Shown: piece by piece, positions 1 through 9,392 of the stretch
How positions within the stretch are numbered: position 1 is the stretch's first letter
Layout of the letters: each line of letters begins with the position of its first letter
DNA from: Ooceraea biroi
Lineage: Eukaryota > Arthropoda > Insecta > Hymenoptera > Formicidae
Direction: 5' to 3'
Assembly: GCF_003672135.1 (NCBI RefSeq)
Contig: NC_039513.1
Location: forward strand, 13,181,971-13,245,970
Length of the DNA: 64,000 nt
Position numbers and translations under genes: made by a program
Notes under the pieces: generated by a model
Database searches by the model: none
What the model saw: only the letters and a program-made list of their open reading frames with translations
Told to the model about the DNA's origin: nothing

Positions 1-1698
1 CCCGTCGTCACCTCGCGGAATCGCGCGCACGCGAGGCGATGTAATCCGCTCGCACGCGCGTCTGCGAAGGGACGATCGCGAAATCCCGAGACGACGTGTC
101 CCGCGAGTCGGCGACGGTGACGAGGATCACGTGCCATGAATTGTTTCCCTCACGTTTAGCGGACCCAGCCAGGAGGAATTACCGGAGCCGTGCTTCCTCG
201 GGACGCTCCGCGGCATTAGCGTCAACGGGGTCCAAGTCAACGATCCAAGACCCAAGTGTGTGTGCGTGTGCTTTACATGTGTGTGCCGGTCGGCAGCGTC
301 GACACGTGTCGCGCCGAGGACCGACCGCGAGATGAACAGTGACAATCGCGCGGAACGAGATCAGGAACCAGCTCGAGATCGCGGCCAAGTGCCATCAAGT
401 CCTCGCGGCGAATCCTCGCCGTTTCCGCGTGGTCCTCGCACGGACCGGAAACTGCGAGAGCGCCGTTGCTGAAGACTGTTACGGACTCTGAGCAAGCCAG
501 CAAGGAAGCAAGCGAGTAAGCGAGCGTTAACTGCATTGCCGAGGAAACATGAGACACGAAGGCGGGAAGGGCAGTTAGTCAGTTCGATGTAGAAGAGCAA
601 AGCCAGCGTCATGTCCGCCGTCGACTCACAACGCAGAATTCCCTGCGTCCCGTGAGAGAGACCGGCCGCGGTTCCCCGCTACCAAGAGACAGACAGACGG
701 ACCGGAAGGCGGACGACCGCTGCCCGAAAGCGAGCCGGCGCCAGCTCGGAGCGACCTTGGCCGAGGCCTCGTTCCGGTCGCGGCCGATTCCGAACCGCGA
801 GGAGGATCGGCGCCTGTCCCGCGCGCTTAATTAACTAAGTGACGAGGCGAGAGCCCGTTATCCGTCTCTTTCTTGAGAACAATCGATCCATCACTGCCAA
901 GGGTGCATCGTCGGCGCGACTGGACTCCACGAGAGGACCAGTCCCGTCTGGAGAACTCGCTCGAGAAATCCCGTTCTCGTGGAAGTGAACGCGCAGGTAA
1001 ACGCTTCAGCGGTGACGTTACCGTTGCGACGTCACGGTAACGGTAACCCGCGTACGAGCCGGTCGCGACCTAGTCGGAGCAAGCACCAGCGGGCGACCTT
1101 CGTCATCGCCATCGTCGCGATCCGGCGCTCGCTCGTCGCTGCGCCTCGACGAATTTAAAAGTGAAACTGCGACACGATCCCCGGGGCGCCCCGCCCCGCC
1201 GTTTCTCCCGCCTTCCTCTCCCTCCGTCGCATCTTCTTCTTCTTCATCTTCATCCTCATCCTCATCTTGTTTCCCGTAGTTCCTTCGTCGCGCCACCCAC
1301 GCGCGAGTCCTCCTCGCTCCCCGCGCGCCTCCTCCACCTGTATGATCGGCGCGATCCTCGTTTCCCGCTGTTTCTTCTTCCTGCCGCGATCCCGAGGCGA
1401 GGAAGCCGCGCGCGAAAGGGGAGAGAAGAGCGCGAGTGAAAGTGAATCTGGCCGCGATCGCCGTCGCGCGGGCCCGATCGATCGCCCGTCCCATTGTGAT
1501 CACACGTTCGCCGAGGCGCTCGGGTTAGATCGGTAACGATGATCCGCGTGTGCACGTCCGGTATCAACGGCGTCGTCGGCGGCGGCAGCAGCTGAAGCCA
1601 CCGACAGCCCGGGCGTCGACCGCAGACGGGACTTCCGCGCCAACGGGGCCTTCAGAGGGGGAGACGAGTGAAAGAGCTACCAGCTGGCGCTCACGTTG
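1..1698 (+). other. GC-rich promoter / 5' UTR-like region upstream of a splice donor
   Basis: This stretch is rich in CpG and holds no convincing protein frame; open frames on both strands are arginine/serine-rich, as expected from GC-rich non-coding DNA. It leads without interruption into the consensus splice donor at 1726, so the simplest reading is the 5' UTR (and perhaps promoter) of a plus-strand gene. The transcription start cannot be fixed from sequence. A second possible donor (GTAAAC after CGCAG, about 996) might make alternative first exons. Function is inferred from position only. Confidence 0.35.
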
Positions 1699-1725
1699 AT
1701 GGCCGATCATCGACGAACCAAAAAT
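1699..1725 (+). CDS. Candidate first coding exon of an unrecognised gene (partial)
   Basis: An ATG at 1699 opens nine codons (MADHRRTKN) that run directly into a perfect donor, AAT|GTAAGT, at 1726. In that frame the exon ends in phase 0. The ATG context is only moderate (G at +4, no purine at -3). A competing reading is that the last two exon bases (AT, 1724-1725) supply the start of a split start codon completed by a downstream exon beginning with G, such as 44758: the bases before it, CCAAAAAT, fit the A-rich insect start context better, and that frame is closed upstream by a TGA at 1697. I do not recognise the peptide. The donor is the strong evidence; the choice of start is uncertain. Confidence 0.35.
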
Positions 1726-1731
1726 GTAAGT
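1726..1731 (+). other. Splice donor site (GTAAGT)
   Basis: Exact GTAAGT consensus following AAAAAT. It is one of the few full-consensus plus-strand donors in the window that is preceded by plausible 5' exon sequence. If the partner acceptor is at 44757, the intron is about 43 kb. Confidence 0.5.
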
Positions 1732-3156
1732 CGCATCGCCGATGTATTATATTATAAATACGCCATACGTTCGCCGCAGCGCGCGCCATCCGCGCGCGAT
1801 TGATCCACGTCCCGATCGCACGGACGTGTAATTGATGCGATCGACTTTTATGCGATTCACCGTGTGTGGGTAGGTGCAGGAATACGCGAAGGGGAACATT
1901 ATGCTGAGAAAGTTAGTTCCGCTTTTTTATTTATTGTACTTTGTAAATGTAACTCTGCATACTGTTTCTTGTTTCTACTTTCATCTCTCTCTTCTTCAAG
2001 CTTGAATAAGCGTCGAGTATCTGTACTGTTTGTAAAGTGAGAAGGAAGTTGCACGTAACTGACGACGCGTTGAACGTGAGCCGCACGTGCCACTCGTACT
2101 TTGGCAATTGGTTGCTTTTTGCAGCGCGTAATGCGACTCGCAACGTTCGACGTTACCCTCAGGTCGGTATCCCCTTGCTCGCATCGGTGTCTCACGATCG
2201 AAAGCGCGTTATGTCGCCCCGGCGATAATACGACGTAATTTACATGCAAATTAGTTCCCGCAAATTCGCGAAACGGATTACGGGGCCGCGCGCGTGCACG
2301 CGAGTTTTGATTCGTTCTCGGGCGCGGTCGCGGTCGGATCCGCACCCGGTCGCGACCGGCATTCGTGAATCATCGCCCAATTATCGGGACGAAATCCCGC
2401 ATACGCAAACTCCTACCCGACAATTCCAGATGATGATCAATGGGATGATCGCCCGCATGGTGCCGTCACGAGTCGCGCCTCGAGCGATTGTCAATGCATC
2501 GTCGCTGACGATCTCGTTCCGCGAACGCGCGATCAGCTCGCGAGAGAAGTGTGCAACGCGATCGGAGGAAAGGAAGGAAGTAAACGAGAGAGACGGACGG
2601 TTGCGATGCGCTCATCTCTCTCTCTCTCTCATCGCTCGGATTGAGTTTCACTTCTTCCTGGACGCATCACGGCGTAACTGTGCCCGTTGCTTGCGGAGGA
2701 GACGCGACACGCAGCGCGGAAACGTTTCTCCCTCGCTGTGAAAACGGGAATTTGCCGCTTCGTCACCGCGCGATTGTTCGAGGCCCGCGAGGGGTGTCGG
2801 CTATGCGGAAATCGTTTCCCCGGCGCTTGACGCGTTCCCGTCTGTCTATCGCTGAACCCGATCTATCGTCGTGCTCCTAGCAGCGGGTCACGAATCATCA
2901 CGACGAGGGCTGGGAAAATCGGTTCACGAGACAGCTCGGAATTTGTCATTCCAACGTTTCAATCTGGGAGATGTTCGTTTTTCTCTTGAGAGGAAAAACC
3001 TCGAAACCGGAGTCAAAGCAGATTCGGAGAGATCAACCGTGGATCACGACCCGAATAATTCCGTTCTCCCCTCCTCCTACCGCAGGAATCCATCCTCCAT
3101 CGAAAAATTAGGGAGACACAAGAGTCAGAAAGATTAAGAGGGAATTTCGAAAGGTA
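1732..3156. other. No gene seen; putative intron start
   Basis: AT-rich and GC-rich patches with a (TC)8 run at 2615-2630. Frames here show no recognisable domain. It is read as the start of the long intron that follows the donor at 1726. Confidence 0.4.
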
Positions 3157-4016
3157 CACCCTCAGAAAGGATTTCTGATAACAAGACAAAAAATATTCTT
3201 GACTACTTTAATCGTATTACAAGTATAAAAAATATGAAAATAAAACAATTTTTAATTTAAATCAGTAATTTCTATTCTTCTCTCTCGAATTAAATAAGAT
3301 TGTCTTACTGTCTCGAGACAAGAGTAACATATACAAATTTATGCTTATATATTCTTGTATGTAGAATAATGTGATATTAGCGCCACTTTATAGTAGGCTT
3401 TGTCGATGTCGACGCATCATTTTCTCACAGTCGCTCGTCGACTCGGCGCCGTCCTTTATTCGGATAAAACGGCCAATATTTATGTGTTGCAATCGAAAAT
3501 CGGGAAAGTGTTTCTGTTATTTACAATGAATAAGTGCAATACTCTACAAGAAATATTAAAAGATATGGAAATGTAAGTAAGGATATACAATATACTTGAG
3601 AAATAAGATTCGAGATAAGACATTTCCATATCTTTTAATATTTCTTGTAGAGTATTGCACTTATTCATTGTAAATAACAGAAACACTTTCCCGATTTTCG
3701 ATTGCAACACATAAATATTGGCCGTTTTGTGCAGATTCTACAAATTCTCTTAGAAGAATAGAATAAGATGTCTTTTAGATCTCACAATATTCTTAAATCA
3801 AGAATATTTTGAACTTGCTAGAAATTTTTATCTAAATCCTTCTGAGAAAATGAATGAGATAGCACCAAGATTATTTGAATCTAGATTTTCGAATTTTCTA
3901 TTCAAGATTAAAATATGCTTCTGTTCAATAATAAATATGATTGTCGCTATAGCGATCTTATTTTATGATAGATTAAAGAGTAATAGCATTAAGTCCAGAA
4001 GTCTTTTCTGTGGGTG
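3157..4016. mobile_element. Non-autonomous DNA element, copy 1 (MITE-like, internal perfect palindrome)
   Basis: 860 bp, no coding capacity. The ends are imperfect inverted repeats of about 20 bp: CACCCTCAGAAAGGATTTCT at the left, and the reverse complement of the right end reads CACCCACAGAAAAGACTTCT. It is flanked by TA on both sides (3155-3156 and 4017-4018), as expected for a Tc1/mariner-type insertion, although two bases could match by chance. A second copy at 22059-22909 matches over its whole length with few substitutions, which defines the boundaries independently. The centre holds a perfect 109 bp inverted repeat. The superfamily is not certain because copy 2 lacks a matching target duplication. 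Confidence 0.8.
3466..3728. repeat. Perfect 109 bp inverted repeat with 45 bp loop
   Basis: Arms 3466-3574 and 3620-3728 are exact reverse complements over all 109 positions by direct reading; the spacer is 3575-3619. The arms begin AAAACGGCCAATATT and end GATATGGAAATGT. The open frame that spans the structure is a by-product of the palindrome and not a gene. Transcribed on either strand, it would fold into a very long hairpin. Confidence 0.95.
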
Positions 4017-6360
4017 TATTTGGAAGGGACATGCAGGTATAGTCGCGCGATCATGCAGTCAAATCGAGACGATAAATCAGCGCGCAAAGTTCGGCCGGAT
4101 CGCCGGAGAGTTTCGAGAGGGTAATTCTTGTCGCGCGTGCATTACACCTCGCATCGAGGGGGACATCGAAAATGTTTTACGGGAGGCTGCGAGAGGCGAA
4201 TATGTATTCATAACGCGCTTTGCGCGCGCGACATGATCGTGCGATGAACTGCAGTCGAGAAGGGTAGGTGAAGGAGTAGTACGACGCGATAATCGGAGGA
4301 AGAGGGAGCATCGGAGAAAGGGAGCGCGAAGAAAGGGGTTGGAGCAGCAATATAAACGCGCGCGGGGGTGGCAGAAAGAGCCCGGGAGGGAGCGCAGGGT
4401 TAATTTTGTATCGATGATCGTCCCGACGTATCCGTGCGACTCTGCACGGAATGTCGACGTGTATGTGGGTTAATCCATGCTCGAAGCGGCTCGACCTGCA
4501 CGCGGGGGTTCGGTGCACGAGTCGGATTAACGAGTGGGGTAGGTTAGAGCCGCAGCCGATCCAATGCAACGCGGCCGCTCACGCGATTATTCCCTTTGAT
4601 GTGCCGCGAGGATAATTTAATTAGCGCGGGACGGTTTAAACCGACTTTTTTCGTGTCGATCGACGATTCGCCTCGGATCTCGTTTCATCTTTAACTCCAC
4701 CGCAGAATCTGCATCGCGGATTTCCGCGCCCGAATCGCGTCGAAGCGCATCTCGCGTTACTCTCGGCGAACCTGTTGCGGATCCGAAGCACCTTTCTTCG
4801 GAGAAGACAAAATGCGTTCCGGCGAGCGGAATTATTTCGAGCGATCTCCAAACGATTTCGCGCGCGATCGGATCTTTTCGTCGCGTTTCTGACCACGACG
4901 TCCATTTATCTCGCTTCCGGCCCCGGTGCACATCCGACCGTGCGAAAACACACGTCGCAGATGTATGTATTCCGTGCATCTTGTCATAATTTTCCAGTCG
5001 GTCGCCAAGATGGCTCGCGAGGAAGCCAAGGCGCTTCTACATCGTCGATGAGTAAATAGACATTTTCTGCGTTCACTTCCTCTTTCTTTTCTTTCCCTCT
5101 TGATGAACCCGCATTCTTACAAGTGTCGTTAAAAGTCAATACCCTGTTGACCCAGTGCAAAAATTGCGGGACGGCTTGCGCAATTTCCGACTGATCCTCC
5201 GGCACGGAACTAAATTCGTGTCAAAGGACGGAGGGATTTCATAAATCTCCCGAAGCATCCCCCGTGCATCGAGGTTACGCGCCTTCGCCGTTATTGATTT
5301 ACGGAGCGTAGCCAAATCCCAGAAATACGCTATCGAAATTACTTTGAGCGGGGAGGATGACGTCGAGCTGCACCGCTCAAATTACATTCGGGACGACGGT
5401 AAACGCGACGTTTGCGGTTTTACGAACAGGATGAATAAAACACGAATGAACGATTAAATGAAGGATACGTCCATCATCGTGTGCATCGGTTATCGCATGA
5501 CCCACGATTGCCTAGCACTACTAAATTACGGTTATCATTTCGAAACAATGAAGCCTTTCCAAATTTTTGAAATGCACAGAATGTATTAGGATTAATGACG
5601 CCCTTTCGACAGATTTGAAATAAGTCGCAGAGATCAGTCATTCATGTCATCACAAACGTCGCCCGATCATCGTCTGCATCTGCATTGTCTCGAGGGAATC
5701 CTGTCGTCGATTTGATTAACCTACTTTCCGATGAAAAAAATAGCACGTATTCGACGCGCCGCGCGAATAAACTTATCAATGATTCACTCGAAGTATATTC
5801 ACCAACATTTTTTTTCTCACTCCCAGCGGCAGCAATGCTGACTTTTTGCAGCCATCTGATCGTTACGTTGTCCGTTGCGAAAGGTTCAAAGGCCTGACCT
5901 ATCTGAATCTCGAAATTCATTATTGATGTCTTTATCATTTGTCGTCATTCGTTGTTTCTTTCAAATCTGGTAAACATAATACAGAAAGAATCTCTTGTAC
6001 TGATGCTAAAAGTCGTGCAAAAGGGTGTCTTTAAAAAATACGGAAGATTTTGGATATCCGAGGCCTACTTTGATGTCAAACGCGTCGGTCGACGGAATCC
6101 CAATAAAAGCTGACTTTGCCCGACTGCGTTGCTCTCGTGCGGGCAATAAGAATCGCGAGAACCAAGATAAAAGAGTCGGTTACGTGCGGCAGGCCTTAAG
6201 CGGCAGCACCGCGCCGGCGAGAGCAGAAGAATCTCGTTCCCGCGGACTGCCGGCTTTCTGATTGACGCGTTAATTAAAGGCCCGGCCGATTAAACCACTA
6301 TGATTACGCAAGCGCGCGCCCGCGCGCCCGGATCGCGCGGAAGAGGGTGATTCTTCCTGC
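4017..6360. other. No gene seen
   Basis: Mixed GC/AT sequence. 4200-4600 is GC-rich with short purine tracts; 5400-6100 is AT-richer. No open frame has a recognisable domain, no tRNA and no terminal repeats were found. Probably intronic or intergenic. Confidence 0.4.
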
Positions 6361-7232
6361 AATTAACGCGCTCGCCGCTGAACGCGAGCGCCGATTTGAG
6401 GCACGCGAGAGTGCCGTGTACCTGTCCCGCTATTTAACCCAGAATCGAATGTAAGGCACGCGGGGGAGTGATGAAAAATGAGCTCGCGAGTATTCTCAGA
6501 CTCAGGCGGGTCAAAGGCAAGAGAAAGGGGCCGCCGAGGGGATCGAGCAACAACGAGGAGCAACGGTAACGATTTCCACTTTCGCGCGTGCAGAAGAAAG
6601 CGATCGTTCCTCTTTCGCCTCGCGCGAGCGAGCGCTTTCAGCAAGCGAGCGAGCGAACAGGAAAAGCGCGCACGGAGAGTGAGAGGCTCCTTTCCCTCTT
6701 CCCGACCCAGGTTCCCTCGTTTTCTCTCTCTTTCTCTCTCTTTCACGATCGACGTTTCCTCGCGGAGACTCCCGCGGAACTCCGTGATTCTGTGGGTGCT
6801 CGAGAGCTCGTCCGCGCTTCTCTCTTCAGTTCAAGGAAGAGAACGCGCATACTGCATAGCCGAGACGCAGGCGAGATACCGGGAGGCACGCACAGAGGTG
6901 CAACGTACGAGAGATGCAACGGCAGCAGCACGACGGAGCAGAGGTAGCGACAAAAAGACGCGAGAGAGAGAGAGAAAAAACGCAAGATAAAGCGAGAGGC
7001 GGATGCGCGGAAGAAAAGAGAGAGAAAGAGAGACACCCAGAGAGAGAGAGAGAGAACGTGCGGGAACATAGAGACGAGGAACGACACCGCGCGATGTGTA
7101 CGACAGCGGAGAGCGCTGCCGCTCCGCTCGATGTGTCAGTGTGCGGAGTCGCGCTGGAGGCCGGCCGAGGTCGACGGCCTCGCGTTCGTACGACGCCGTC
7201 GGCGCTCGGTCGCGCTCGGCACTAGGTCAGTG
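6361..7232. promoter_or_regulatory. CpG-rich island with CT and GA tracts
   Basis: Dense CpG, a TCTC-rich stretch at 6721-6745, then GA runs at 6962-6974 and 7039-7055. The pyrimidine-rich block lies before the purine-rich one. This composition resembles GAGA-type promoter or 5' UTR DNA in insects and lies directly upstream of the only long proline-rich frame nearby (7233). The role is inferred from composition only. Confidence 0.3.
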
Positions 7233-7721
7233 ATGGAGTCACTGGCCGCCCCGAGCGTCGAGGCAATGACACCGAGCACGCCGTTGCTGCCACCGAACGC
7301 GTTCCCGGCGTTCCCCTCTCGCTCCCCCGGTGGATCGCCCTACCCGCGGCCGAACCCCACCACGGCGACGGTGACGGCACCGCGCCGCCACCATCCCTAC
7401 GCTCGTGTCCCCTACCCGCTCGATCGCGCTGCTTCCCCTCAACCTCGTCGTCACCCCCGCATTCGAGAGGAACCGCGGGAGGGAGGGGGAGAGAGAGAAA
7501 GAGAGGAGAGCAGGGAGAGAGGGAGGCGGAGAGGAAGAGGAGAGCCGGCGATGTGCCGCCGGCACCGACACCGCGCGCCGCCGCGCTCTCCTCGCAAGCG
7601 CGAACGCGCCCGCCGCAACGTTACCGGCTTCGCCTCGGCGATGCCAGGCCAGGCGAAGCTGCTGCTCGTCCCTCGGATCCTCTCCGCGAGTCGATATTCC
7701 GGTATTCGCGCGGCTACGTAA
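7233..7721 (+). CDS. Possible proline-rich open frame, 162 codons (uncertain)
   Basis: From the ATG at 7233 (GTGATGG context) the frame reads MESLAAPSVEAMTPSTPLLP and continues proline/serine-rich for about 75 residues with GC-ending codons, then enters an arginine/glutamate-rich part produced by GA repeats. The first part looks like the disordered N-terminus of a regulatory protein; the second looks like repeat translation, so if real the exon probably ends by splicing within it. No domain is recognisable. Long open frames are expected by chance in such GC-rich DNA, and antisense frames are also open. Confidence 0.2.
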   Translation: MESLAAPSVEAMTPSTPLLPPNAFPAFPSRSPGGSPYPRPNPTTATVTAPRRHHPYARVPYPLDRAASPQPRRHPRIREEPREGGGEREREESRERGRRRGRGEPAMCRRHRHRAPPRSPRKRERARRNVTGFASAMPGQAKLLLVPRILSASRYSGIRAAT

Positions 7722-8378
7722 TCACGGCTGCCCTGCCCTACGTCGCGTTATGCAATCTCTCGCGCGTCTCTCTTCAGCACGCTGGAGATTCGGAGGCGGA
7801 TTCCGAGATGACCCCTCCGGTTTCGTGCGCCGCGATCTTCCTGGAGACGAGAGATCAGTCTTCTTCTCGCGCGATCAATGGTTCAAACTTCCAAACCATC
7901 CGCTCTCTCTCCGCAGTCGGATCCTTCGTCGACCGATTTGCAATCTCTCTCTTTCTCTCTCCGAGTTCTCACGGCGCCCCGGGGCTCCGATAATTCGTCC
8001 GGAAAACCGAGACGGATCCGCAAGCCGGAGGTTCGCCGCGGGGCCTTCCTTCCTTATCCGACGTCGTTCTCTCCGTTATCCGTCTACCTTTGCCGAGCGC
8101 GAGCGAGATCGCTTCTCCTCTTCGGCGACCGACAGCTCGGCCGTTCGTTCTCGCGACTCGCTATTATAAGCAGCCGCGACCGTTATTTTTAATCGCCGCC
8201 GTCTATCGCGGAGCGCGCGGGACGCGCAGCTTCGCGCTGGATGCCAGAAGGCGAGAAATGACTCATGACGAGCTGAAATACCGGGGTCCGTAACGTATGC
8301 GGGAATGTCGTGACGCCGATGCAGCGACGGATCGTCCTACCCGGGCTAGCCATTTGTCGCGGGTGTTGACGATCGAAT
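7722..8378. other. GC-rich tail of the island; no gene seen
   Basis: CT-rich patches around 7900-7970 and high CpG. Frames are serine/arginine-rich, without domains. Ends at the insertion site of the next mobile element. Confidence 0.35.
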
Positions 8379-8444
8379 GTCCCACGTAGAAATTGCCGAG
8401 GTTGTTTAACTGGCCCAACATTGGCCTAGTATTGGTAGCCCAGA

Positions 8445-8510
8445 GTACGGCAGCGGCGTTACACTCCAGTGTCGGATCCGTACTGGCACAATACTGGCGG
8501 CCAGTACTGC
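8445..8510 (+). repeat. Subterminal repeat of element A, left copy
   Basis: 66 bp block containing GTGTCGGATC, TACTGGCACAATACTGG and the palindrome TACTGGCGGCCAGTA. It recurs in the same orientation at 9270-9334 with a few substitutions and one 1-bp gap. Such arrays are normally transposase-binding sites; that role is inferred. Confidence 0.85.
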
Positions 8511-8886
8511 AAAGAGTTGGCAGACAGTCTTGTCCCAGTACTTATTAAAAACCCGGCCATGTGACGGGCCATTATAAAATACAGACATGGACCAGTACTG
8601 GTTGCGAGACAGGCCATGCTTCGGCAACCGACGCAGACCCAGCATTCGACTACATACATTGCCGATAATATATAACTAGCAACACAGGCGCGCGCTACGC
8701 GCGCTATAAATAAAATAAGAAATTAAAAAAAATATAATAAATACAATTTTCAATATAACCGCACTGACAGCCACTATGACATATTCTGACATTCGCAACA
8801 CGAAGTTCAAGTCACACGAAATTCGTCGCGGAAAAGGGGCCTCAATATTCGATAAAAAAGAACTTCACGAAGTTAACACGCCTTTT

Positions 8887-9015
8887 TTAGAATAGGATTA
8901 TAACAATATATTGATTCACCAGCGACCGATAGATGGCCAGATCAGGCGTGACGTTCTCGCTAGAAACATTTGCGTTATCACGTATAAATAACCATCCGGA
9001 AAACCGATTTAACAT
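8887..9015 (-). CDS. Small open frame in element A core, 42 residues
   Basis: ATG at 9015, stop TAA at 8889-8887. The peptide begins MLNRFSGWLF and contains SENVTPDLAIYRSL. In element B the same frame is recognisable (RFSRWLFV..., then NVSCENVTPDLAIYRSL), but there it is interrupted by a TAA and later shifts frame. Differences between the two include synonymous ones, for instance GAT/GAC in PDL, so this may be the remnant of a coding segment from the autonomous parent. No domain is recognised, and DNA-level constraint is an equally good explanation. Confidence 0.25.
   Translation of the reverse strand: MLNRFSGWLFIRDNANVSSENVTPDLAIYRSLVNQYIVIILF
8911..9010. repeat. Core block shared with element B
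   Basis: The block around CGACCGATAGATGGCCAG and GGCGTGACGTTCTCGC matches the reverse complement of 27002-27105. About 60 bp in the middle differ at only a few positions, while the rest of the two elements is unrelated by eye. Confidence 0.85.
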
Positions 9016-9269
9016 CTTTTTCTTTTAAACGCGATGTTAATTCACGCGACATTTACAAAATGATTTTACTAATGTTGTTTGCATTAGTCTTTGTTTATAA
9101 TATTTAAGTCACAAATACAAATAGTACAAAATACATATTATATATATAAAAAATATATTTATACATTAATACATTAATTGGTCCACTTCTATGCCCAATG
9201 CTGGTGAAGTTATTTACCCAATACTAGTCCATATATTATTGCCAGTGTCGGATCAGTACTGAGAATTAA

Positions 9270-9334
9270 GTACGGCATGGCGTTACACTCCTGTGTCGAA
9301 TCTGTACTGGCACAATACTGGCGGCCAGTACTGC
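9270..9334 (+). repeat. Subterminal repeat of element A, right copy (direct orientation)
   Basis: Direct, not inverted, repeat of 8445-8510, including TACTGGCGGCCAGTA. Further related half-sites (CCAGTATTGG at 9357, GCCAGTGTCGGATC at 9241) lie on either side. Confidence 0.85.
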
Positions 9335-9392
9335 CACGATGGCAAACGGTACAGTCCCAGTATTGGACCGTTTTGAAATTTCTACGTGGGGT

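Larger units (their letters stand above)
8381..9390. mobile_element. Non-autonomous DNA element A (CCC...GGG ends, 2-bp duplication)
   Basis: 1010 bp. The left end CCCACGTAGAAATT is matched by its exact reverse complement AATTTCTACGTGGG at 9377-9390. GT flanks both sides (8379-8380, 9391-9392), suggesting a 2-bp target duplication. Subterminal regions are packed with short palindromic units based on CCAGTACTGG / CCAGTATTGG. The centre is AT-rich apart from one GC-balanced block (8911-9010) shared with element B. No transposase is present, only a 42-codon frame in the core. The ends and architecture link it to element B at 26700. I cannot name the superfamily. Confidence 0.75.

Noticed and set aside
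3480..3710. Minus-strand 76-codon frame
   Set aside because: It spans the perfect palindrome and its loop, so the residues of the two halves mirror the two arms; not a gene.
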